Assembly: GCF_010915705.1 (NCBI RefSeq)
Contig: NZ_JAAIKE010000001.1
Coordinates: 248,001 to 312,000 of the forward strand
DNA: 64,000 bases
Direction: 5' to 3'
Source: Pseudotabrizicola algicola
GTDB taxonomy: Bacteria; Pseudomonadota; Alphaproteobacteria; Rhodobacterales; Rhodobacteraceae
Shown piece by piece: positions 53,397 to 64,000 of the stretch. A model generated the notes under the pieces. It worked only from the letters and a program-made list of their open reading frames with translations. It made no database searches and was not told where the DNA came from. Every line of letters starts with the position of its first letter. The stretch's first letter is position 1. The translations under genes and the position numbers were made by a program.

Positions 53397-54620
53397 ATGA
53401 TCGGGCGGAGGGCAAAACCTTCGGAACCGGAGATGGAAAAGCCAAAGGGCTTTGATGACTTTGATCTGCGTCTGGGTGATCTGATGCGGGGCGAACGCGC
53501 CACGCTGGGCAAATCGCTTCTGGATGTGCAGCGCGAGTTGAAGATCAAGGCGGCCTATATCGCCGCGATCGAAAACGCGGATGTGTCGGCCTTTGAGACA
53601 CAGGGCTTTGTCGCGGGTTATGTGCGGTCTTACGCGCGCTATCTGGGCATGGACCCGGATATGGCTTTTGCGCGCTTTTCCAAGGAAGCCAATTTCGAGG
53701 TTGCGCACGGGATGAGCGCGGCGGCCTCGTCTTCGGGCATGACGGCGGCGCGCAGCCGCAGCACGCAGGTGTTCAGCGATCCGCTGGCCAACCCCAACGC
53801 AACCTTCATTCCGCGCGGCGAAAGCATGTTCGCGCGGGTGGAGCCGGGGGCTGTCGGCTCGCTTCTGGTGCTGGTCGCGCTGATCGGTGCCATCGGATAT
53901 GGCGGCTGGTCTGTGTTGCAGGAAGTGCAGCGCGTGCAACTGTCGCCGGTGGATCAGGCCCCCAGTGTGGTGGCCGAGATCGACCCGTTGGGCAATGTGA
54001 CGGGCGCCGCCCCGCTGGTGCGGTCGGCCCCTGCAGGGGAAGGCACCGCGCTTGCCGCTGCCGACCCCGTGCAGGAAAGCAGCGAGGCGGTGGGGCGTCT
54101 TTACCGCCCGCAGGCGCTCGATGTGCCGGTTCTGGTGTCGCGTGACGGGCCTATTGCCGGAATCAACCCGCGCCTGACCGCAACGGCCACCACGCCCGAC
54201 GCGGTGGCCGCCGCCGTGGCCGAAGCCTTGGCGCAGGACGAGCAGGCGGTGCAGGTTGTCGCCAATGCGCAGCCCGGTGTGGAATTGCTGGCCGTGCGCC
54301 CGTCTTGGGTGCGGGTTTCGGCCAAAGATGGCACGGTGCTGTTCGAGAAGATCCTCGATGCGGGCGAGCGTTGGGCCGTGCCGCAACTGGAAGAGGCGCC
54401 TGTGCTGCGCGCGGGCAATTCGGGTTCGGTCTATTTCGCGGTGAACGGGCAGACCTATGGTCCGGCCGCACCGGGGGCGCAGGTGGTGCGCAACTTGTCG
54501 CTGTCGCCCGAGGCGCTGACCGAGAAATTCGCCGTGGCCGATCTGAGCCGCGACGCCGATCTGGCGGCGATTGTGAATGTGGCCGATGCCTCGCAGGTTC
54601 TGACGCCGCCGTCGGAGTAA
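53397..54620 (+). CDS. RodZ-like protein (HTH_25 - membrane helix - DUF4115)
   Basis: Membrane protein of 407 residues. The N-terminal helix-turn-helix of the HTH_25 type has DLRLGDLMRGERATLGKSLL, DVQRELKIKAAYIAAIENAD and FVAGYVRSYARYLGMD. One membrane segment (GSLLVLVALIGAIGYGGW, about 160-180) and a variable linker come next. A C-terminal DUF4115 domain has SWVRVSAKDGTVLFEKILDA, ERWAVPQL and GNSGSVYFAVNGQTYG. This plan is that of RodZ, which links MreB to the envelope. A GTG at 53349 would add 16 residues. It precedes ispG, the same order as rodZ-ispG in many proteobacteria. Confidence 0.85.
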   Translation: MIGRRAKPSEPEMEKPKGFDDFDLRLGDLMRGERATLGKSLLDVQRELKIKAAYIAAIENADVSAFETQGFVAGYVRSYARYLGMDPDMAFARFSKEANFEVAHGMSAAASSSGMTAARSRSTQVFSDPLANPNATFIPRGESMFARVEPGAVGSLLVLVALIGAIGYGGWSVLQEVQRVQLSPVDQAPSVVAEIDPLGNVTGAAPLVRSAPAGEGTALAAADPVQESSEAVGRLYRPQALDVPVLVSRDGPIAGINPRLTATATTPDAVAAAVAEALAQDEQAVQVVANAQPGVELLAVRPSWVRVSAKDGTVLFEKILDAGERWAVPQLEEAPVLRAGNSGSVYFAVNGQTYGPAAPGAQVVRNLSLSPEALTEKFAVADLSRDADLAAIVNVADASQVLTPPSE

Positions 54621-54651
54621 GCGGGCCAGCGTAAATCTGTCACGCGTGATT

Positions 54652-54689
54652 GACAAAGCCGCCCCTGCCATTGCCGGGGCGGCTTTGTC
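54652..54689 (+). terminator. Strong hairpin between rodZ-like gene and ispG
   Basis: A perfect 14-bp stem (GACAAAGCCGCCCC / GGGGCGGCTTTGTC) with a 10-base loop, ending 39 bases before the ispG start. It probably reduces or stops transcription between the two genes, although no long T-run follows. Confidence 0.7.
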
Positions 54690-54728
54690 GTATTATCCAT
54701 GGGCAAACCGATGAGGACCCGTGCCGAG

Positions 54729-55868
54729 ATGAGCCACAATCCGATCCGCCCCTGGCGCAACATCTACCGCCGCAAGTCGCGCCAGATCCGCGTGGGCAAA
54801 GTGCTGGTGGGGGGCGATGCGCCGATTTCGGTGCAGACGATGACCAACACGCTGACCACCGATGTGGCGGCGACGCTGGAGCAGATCCAGCGCGCGGCGA
54901 TTGCGGGGGCCGATATCGTGCGGGTGTCGACGCCCGATCAGGAAAGCACGGCGGCGCTGCGCGAGATCGTGCGCGAGTCGCCGGTGCCGATCGTGGCCGA
55001 TATCCATTTCCACTACAAACGCGCGATCGAGGCTGCCGAGGCCGGAGCCGCCTGCCTGCGGATCAACCCCGGCAATATCGGCGATGCCAAGCGCGTGGCC
55101 GAGGTGGTGAAGGCCGCGCGCGATCATGGCTGTTCGATCCGGATCGGCGTCAATGCCGGCAGTCTGGAAAAGCACCTGTTGGACAAATATGGCGAGCCGT
55201 GTCCCGATGCGATGGTCGAGTCGGGCATGGACCATATCAAGCTGTTGCAGGACAACGATTTTCACGAGTTCAAGATCAGCGTGAAGGCCTCCGATGTCTT
55301 CATGGCCGCTGCCGCCTATCAGCAACTGGCGGATGCAACCGATGCGCCGATCCACTTGGGCATCACCGAGGCGGGCGGTCTGATGTCCGGCACGGTGAAA
55401 TCGGCCATCGGTCTGGGCAACCTGCTGTGGATGGGGATCGGCGATACCATCCGGGTGTCTCTGTCGGCGGACCCTGTCGAGGAGGTGAAGGTCGGCTTCG
55501 AGATCCTCAAGTCGCTCGGCCTGCGGCATCGGGGGGTGACGATAATCTCTTGCCCGTCCTGTGCGCGGCAGGGCTTTGACGTGATCAAGACGGTGAGCGC
55601 GCTGGAGGACCGGCTGGCCCATGTGACGACCAGCCTGTCGCTGTCGATCATCGGCTGCGTGGTCAACGGGCCGGGCGAGGCGCTGATGACCGACATCGGC
55701 TTTACCGGCGGCGGGGCCGGATCGGGGATGGTCTATCTCGCGGGCAAACAGAGCCACAAGCTCGGCAATGAGGCGATGATCGACCATATCGTCGAACTGG
55801 TCGAGAAAAAGGCTGCCGAGATCGAAGCGGCAGAGGCCGCGGCCGAAGCAGGGCAGGCGGCGGAGTGA
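54729..55868 (+). CDS. ispG: 4-hydroxy-3-methylbut-2-en-1-yl diphosphate synthase
   Basis: MEP-pathway [4Fe-4S] enzyme of 379 residues (GcpE). It has [72 protein letters not shown], and the cluster cysteines in [13 protein letters not shown] and [12 protein letters not shown]. The start [11 protein letters not shown] at 54729 was chosen; in-frame ATGs at 54711 and 54699 lie within the leader. Its TGA and the stop of the convergent mnmA share the palindrome TGATCA with no gap. Confidence 0.95.
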   Translation: MSHNPIRPWRNIYRRKSRQIRVGKVLVGGDAPISVQTMTNTLTTDVAATLEQIQRAAIAGADIVRVSTPDQESTAALREIVRESPVPIVADIHFHYKRAIEAAEAGAACLRINPGNIGDAKRVAEVVKAARDHGCSIRIGVNAGSLEKHLLDKYGEPCPDAMVESGMDHIKLLQDNDFHEFKISVKASDVFMAAAAYQQLADATDAPIHLGITEAGGLMSGTVKSAIGLGNLLWMGIGDTIRVSLSADPVEEVKVGFEILKSLGLRHRGVTIISCPSCARQGFDVIKTVSALEDRLAHVTTSLSLSIIGCVVNGPGEALMTDIGFTGGGAGSGMVYLAGKQSHKLGNEAMIDHIVELVEKKAAEIEAAEAAAEAGQAAE

Positions 55869-57005
55869 TCAGCGCCCGCGCCAGACCCAGCCGCCGCCCA
55901 GCACGCGGCTGCCTTCGGGCGCGTAGAAAACGCAGGCTTGCCCTGCACTGACGCCGTTTTCGGGATCAAGCAACTCCACCTCGGCCTCTGTCGCCGACAG
56001 GGGCCTGATAACCGCGGGGCGCGGCGGGCGGGTGGAGCGCACCTTGACATGGACATGCCATTCGGGTGCCGAGTCGAAGGGGGCGTCGCCCAGCCAGTTC
56101 ACCTCCCGCACGGGGACGGTGCGGGTGGCCAACGCCTCACGCGGGCCGACGATCACGCGGCGCGTTTCGGGATCGAGCCGCACCACGTAGAGCGGATCGC
56201 CAAGGCCCCCGATGCCCAAGCCCTTGCGCTGCCCGATGGTGTAATGGATCACCCCGCGGTGCTGGCCCAGAACGGTGCCATTCAGGTCAACGATCTCGCC
56301 CGGATCGGCGGCACCGGGGCGCAGCTTTTCGATCACCGCCGCGTAATTGCCGTTCGGCACGAAGCAGATGTCCTGGCTGTCGGGCTTGTCGGCCACGGGC
56401 AGGCCGTATTTCGCAGCCAGCGCGCGGGTTTCCGCCTTCGAGGCCAGATGGCCGAGCGGAAAGCGCAGGAAGGCAAGCTGTTCTGCCGTGGTCGAGAACA
56501 GGAAATAGCTTTGGTCGCGGTTGGCATCGGCCGCGGAATGCAGTTCCGGCCCCAGCTCGCCGGTCTTGCGCTGGATGTAATGGCCGGTCGCCATGCAATC
56601 GGCATCGAGATCGCGCGCGGTGGCCAAGAGGTCCTTGAACTTGACCCGTTCATTGCATCGGATGCACGGCACCGGAGTTGCGCCGGCCAGATAGGCGTCG
56701 GCGAATTCCTCGATCACCGCCTCGCGAAAGGTGTTTTCATAATCCAGCACGTAATGCGGAAAGCCCATCGTTTCGGCCACGCGGCGCGCGTCGTGAATGT
56801 CACGCCCCGCGCAGCAGGCGCCTTTCTTGGCCAGTGCCGCCCCGTGGTCATAGAGTTGCAGCGTGACGCCGACGACGTCATAGCCTTCTTCCTTGAGCAT
56901 CGCGGCGACGACGGATGAATCGACACCGCCCGACATGGCCACCACCACGCGGGTGGCGGATGGCGGCTTGGGCAGCCCCAGCGAGTTGAGCGGGTGATCC
57001 AGCAT
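55869..57005 (-). CDS. mnmA: tRNA-specific 2-thiouridylase
   Basis: Enzyme of 378 residues that thiolates U34 of tRNA-Lys, -Glu and -Gln. It has the PP-loop [20 protein letters not shown] (SGGVDSS at 25-31) and [17 protein letters not shown]. The catalytic cysteines are in [13 protein letters not shown] and [11 protein letters not shown], with [10 protein letters not shown] after them. AAAGG precedes the ATG at 57005 by seven bases; a longer in-frame reading begins upstream without similarity. Convergent with ispG, divergent from sciP. Confidence 0.95.
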   Translation of the reverse strand: MLDHPLNSLGLPKPPSATRVVVAMSGGVDSSVVAAMLKEEGYDVVGVTLQLYDHGAALAKKGACCAGRDIHDARRVAETMGFPHYVLDYENTFREAVIEEFADAYLAGATPVPCIRCNERVKFKDLLATARDLDADCMATGHYIQRKTGELGPELHSAADANRDQSYFLFSTTAEQLAFLRFPLGHLASKAETRALAAKYGLPVADKPDSQDICFVPNGNYAAVIEKLRPGAADPGEIVDLNGTVLGQHRGVIHYTIGQRKGLGIGGLGDPLYVVRLDPETRRVIVGPREALATRTVPVREVNWLGDAPFDSAPEWHVHVKVRSTRPPRPAVIRPLSATEAEVELLDPENGVSAGQACVFYAPEGSRVLGGGWVWRGR

Positions 57006-57147
57006 GGTGTTACCTTTCCGGGATTGCGCGCAATATAGGAAAATGCGCGATACTCTCAACCCCTTGTCCTGCGCAACCTTCACCTTCGCTTAAGTCTGAT
57101 GGGTCACCCTCGCCGGTATCCGTGAGGACCAATGGGAAGTTTTGGCC

Positions 57148-57426
57148 ATGTATCTCAAACGTGTTGATGGCCCGCGACAGGTGACCTTGCCCGATGGCAG
57201 CATTCTGACACGGGCGGATTTGCCTGCGCCCGACACGCGCCGCTGGGTGGCCAGCCGCAAGGCGATCGTGGTGCGGGCGGTCGTGCATGGCCTGATCACC
57301 GAGGCGGAGGCGCTGGAGCGTTACGCCCTGTCGGAAGAGGAATTTGCGCTCTGGCGTCAGGCGGTTGCCCAGCATGGCGAGAAGGCTTTGAAGGTCACGA
57401 CTATCCAGAAGTATAGACAACTTTAA
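57148..57426 (+). CDS. sciP: CtrA inhibitor SciP (DUF1153)
   Basis: Helix-turn-helix protein of 92 residues that fits DUF1153/SciP from end to end: YLKRVDGPRQVTLPDGSILT, RRWVASRKAIVVRAVVHGLI, and ALERYALSEEEFALWRQAVA. In Caulobacter SciP binds CtrA and blocks transcription activation at CtrA targets; in Rhodobacterales it is coded next to ctrA, as here. ATG 57148 was chosen. Ninety-three bases containing CtrA-type sequence separate it from ctrA. Confidence 0.9.
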   Translation: MYLKRVDGPRQVTLPDGSILTRADLPAPDTRRWVASRKAIVVRAVVHGLITEAEALERYALSEEEFALWRQAVAQHGEKALKVTTIQKYRQL

Positions 57427-57453
57427 GTTGTTTTTGCTTCGCGCTCAGGCAGA

Positions 57454-57470
57454 GTAACGGTCAGTTAACC
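57454..57470 (+). promoter_or_regulatory. CtrA-type box GTAA-N7-TTAACC upstream of ctrA
   Basis: GTAACGGTCAGTTAACC is one base off the TTAA-N7-TTAA consensus, and the second half continues as TTAACCAT, the full extended CtrA half-site. It ends 49 bases before the ctrA ATG. A further GTTAAC stands at 57487-57492. CtrA autoregulation is known in Caulobacter; binding here is predicted. Confidence 0.68.
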
Positions 57471-57519
57471 ATTCAAGGTCAGTGTTGTTAACGAAGCTGG
57501 TTGTTGCGGAGTTTGAAAG

Positions 57520-62481
<4,962 letters not shown>

Positions 62482-62497
62482 CCAAAAATCTTAATTT

Positions 62498-62550
62498 GTT
62501 CCCGAATGTTCTTAAAAAGTTCTTTACAGACACGGGGAACGTGTGAGAAC
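62498..62550 (+). promoter_or_regulatory. LexA (SOS) box cluster upstream of the 39-residue membrane peptide
   Basis: GTTCTTAAAAAGTTC at 62508-62522 is an exact GTTC-N7-GTTC, the alphaproteobacterial LexA site. A further GTTC at 62498-62501 stands six bases before it, and two GAAC (62537-62540, 62547-62550) with 6-base spacing follow in opposite orientation. The cluster lies 30-80 bases before the preferred start codon and overlaps the likely promoter. Confidence 0.75.
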
Positions 62551-62580
62551 AATATGGCAACAAGCAAGCAGGAGGATGCC

Positions 62581-62700
62581 ATGGTTGCCCAAGTCAAGGA
62601 TATCGTCACCCGGTCCCGCGCGACGCTGATCGAAGATCTGGCGGGTGTCGCGGCCCTGTTTGCCACGCTTTTTGTCTGCCTGTCCTTTACCTCGTTCTGA
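62581..62700 (+). CDS. SOS-controlled small membrane protein (39 residues), SidA-like candidate
   Basis: A 39-residue protein: a short amphipathic, charged N-terminus (MVAQVKDIVTRSRATLIEDL) and one C-terminal membrane helix (AGVAALFATLFVCLSF). GGAGG lies five bases before ATG 62581. An in-frame ATG at 62554 would give 48 residues but has no ribosome-binding site. It is flanked by a LexA box cluster upstream and a perfect terminator downstream, so it is a self-contained SOS unit. Size, topology and control resemble Caulobacter SidA, a 29-residue inner-membrane division inhibitor. There is no proven homology, and a division role is inference. Confidence 0.72.
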   Translation: MVAQVKDIVTRSRATLIEDLAGVAALFATLFVCLSFTSF

Positions 62701-62781
62701 CACTGCCTGCGGTCTGCCCGATCGCGCGCCCCGCACCTGTCCCCAAGTGGTGCCCCTTGCGCGCAACAGACACGCCACTTG

Positions 62782-62814
62782 CCGCCGCATGTCACTGACA
62801 TGCGGCGGTTTTTT
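62782..62814 (+). terminator. Rho-independent terminator of the SOS micropeptide gene
   Basis: A perfect 13-bp inverted repeat (CCGCCGCATGTCA / TGACATGCGGCGG) centred on one base (effective loop about 7) is followed by TTTTTT. Confidence 0.92.
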
Positions 62815-62827
62815 CACTCAGGGGCCG

Positions 62828-64000
62828 TCATTCAAAGGCATAGGCCAGACGCAGGCCGCCCCAGTGCCGCCCCTTGACGCGGATCGGGGCGGAGACGTCT
62901 TTCATCATTGCAAACGTGCCGCCGCCCATGTCGCGGCGATAGACTTGCAGCAGGAAGGGTTCGGTATTGCGTCCGGCCCCCAGACCGACGCGGTCGTCGA
63001 AGATGCGGCGGTTGCGGCAATGGGCGGCGTTCCAGACTGGATCACGGCTTTGCGGGGCGCTGAACTTTGCGTTGTGGGTCGGCAGATAGCCGTTGCGGTC
63101 CACCGCCGCGCAGAACACGATTCGCGGGTCCATCGTCAGGACGGTTTCCTGCACCGCCGGGAAGAGCCTGTCCGTCAGATCGGTGAACGGGGCGAGCAAC
63201 TGTTCGGGGTTGGTGCCGGGGATCGGGCGATAGCGCTGGTCGAACAGGGTGGCGAGCGGGATCTCGCCGCTGTCAACGGCCGCGTCCAGCCGCGCGCCGA
63301 GTTGTCTGGCGGCGTCGCGCACAAGGTTGATCATCGGCCCGTCCGCCGAGCGCGCGCCCAGTTGCACCGCCTTTTGCACCAGCCTTTCGCTCAGCCCGAT
63401 CAGGCCCGAGGTTTGTTCGCGCGCGCGGGTCATGCCGGTGGCGGTGGTGTCGGACGCGGTCAGCAATGCGTCAAACAGGGGGGTGAAGGTGTCATTCGCG
63501 GCCTGCACCCTTGCGGCGGATTGCGCGATGCCTTGCGCCGCCATCTGTCCCGAGCGGACGCTTTGCGCGATGTCACCCAGCGCGGTGTCGATCCCTGCCG
63601 CGCCGGTCAGAGCATCGCCCGCCCGCACCGCCACCTGTTCCGCCTCGGTGCGCAGCCCGCCGATCCCGTTCGTCAGCCCGTCGATGGCATGGCGGATAGC
63701 CTCTGTCGCTTTTGCGGTGCGACGCGACAGGGCGTTGATTTCATCCGCAACCACGGCAAAGCCGCGACCGGCGCTGCCGGCATGGGCCGCTTCGATCTTG
63801 GCGTTGATGGCAAGGATGTTCACCTGCATGGCGATTTCACCAATCTGGTGCGCCGATTTCTGCATCTCGGTCAGGGTGCCCGCCACCGAGAGCATCCGCG
63901 CGGCCAGGGTCTGCACCCATTCGGCAACGTGCTGGCTTTCCACGTTGCTGTCGCGGATCTGGCGCGAGGAGTGTTCCACGCCTTCCAGCGTCTGCGCGAC
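62828..64000 (-). CDS. Methyl-accepting chemotaxis protein, cytoplasmic type (N-terminus cut by window edge)
   Basis: At least 390 residues are visible and the frame stays open to the right edge. The MCP signalling domain is unmistakable: [40 protein letters not shown] and [20 protein letters not shown], the hairpin tip that contacts CheA/CheW. It is followed, rather than preceded, by a C-terminal domain of about 130 residues with [60 protein letters not shown] and [12 protein letters not shown]. That domain appears in soluble alphaproteobacterial chemoreceptors and may sense redox state or a small ligand. No membrane segment is seen in the visible part. The true start lies beyond position 64000. 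Confidence 0.9.
   Translation of the reverse strand, partial: VAQTLEGVEHSSRQIRDSNVESQHVAEWVQTLAARMLSVAGTLTEMQKSAHQIGEIAMQVNILAINAKIEAAHAGSAGRGFAVVADEINALSRRTAKATEAIRHAIDGLTNGIGGLRTEAEQVAVRAGDALTGAAGIDTALGDIAQSVRSGQMAAQGIAQSAARVQAANDTFTPLFDALLTASDTTATGMTRAREQTSGLIGLSERLVQKAVQLGARSADGPMINLVRDAARQLGARLDAAVDSGEIPLATLFDQRYRPIPGTNPEQLLAPFTDLTDRLFPAVQETVLTMDPRIVFCAAVDRNGYLPTHNAKFSAPQSRDPVWNAAHCRNRRIFDDRVGLGAGRNTEPFLLQVYRRDMGGGTFAMMKDVSAPIRVKGRHWGGLRLAYAFE

Noticed and set aside
57010-57420. 136-codon frame on the minus strand opposite sciP
   Set aside because: Antisense to a conserved regulator gene with no domain or ribosome-binding site.

Overview
This 64-kb window looks like chromosomal DNA of a GC-rich alphaproteobacterium of the order Rhodobacterales. 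The evidence is a C4-pathway 5-aminolevulinate synthase (hemA), an adjacent sciP-ctrA pair, an alphaproteobacterial GTTC-N7-GTTC LexA box, CtrA-type boxes, and a housekeeping gene set typical of that group. The genus cannot be fixed from sequence reading alone. No insertion sequence, prophage, CRISPR array or rRNA operon was seen, and almost every gene is intact. Only the genes at the two edges are cut by the window.

Layout. 1-4944: a leftward ytfQ-ytfR-ytfT-yjfF sugar ABC importer (galactofuranose type) ending in a truncated GntR/FadR regulator, with an AT-rich repeat in its promoter. 5354-12081: a surface-glycan island with three translationally linked glycosyltransferases facing a leftward DegT aminotransferase and NeuD/PglD-like acyltransferase. 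12142-19934: tRNA-Cys, a CorA-type transporter, an RND efflux pair, arginase, tRNA-Asp and a DUF3445/HODM protein. 20010-24488: glnB-glnA, NAD(P)HX repair, a stand-alone Hint protein and tRNA-Leu. 24677-29016: trigger factor, a putative PD-(D/E)XK protein, a CHAP lipoprotein, a DMT transporter and a small membrane protein. 29047-32477: rpsF-rpsR-rplI, a secreted YceI, and a cytochrome b561-YceI fusion. 32641-36369: fabD-fabG-acpP, ssb and a lytic transglycosylase. 36500-40598: an aldo/keto reductase and ccmABCDG. 40690-47598: aconitase, DUF1223, an LpxL-like acyltransferase, a DMT transporter, an orphan fliG and a 53-residue secreted peptide. 47727-53280: purB, small proteins, GNAT, an M20 peptidase and hemA. 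53397-62481: rodZ-like gene, ispG, mnmA, sciP, ctrA, ligA and recG. 62581-64000: a 39-residue membrane peptide behind a LexA box, and a truncated chemoreceptor.

How parts connect. GlnB and GlnA form the nitrogen-assimilation unit. HemA and the Ccm proteins serve heme and cytochrome c supply, and a near-perfect FNR-type box lies upstream of hemA. CtrA and its inhibitor SciP are encoded side by side. A box of the form GTAA-N7-TTAACC lies at almost the same distance upstream of both ctrA and fliG, which suggests CtrA autoregulation and CtrA control of this orphan flagellar gene.

Most notable observations: a candidate SOS-induced membrane micropeptide of the Caulobacter SidA kind; the paired CtrA boxes; a three-copy hairpin plus GGATATTT repeat, one copy of which supplies a start codon; the cytochrome b561-YceI fusion beside a free YceI; and a glycosyltransferase with four N-terminal D-x-x-(F/Y)-Y repeats.
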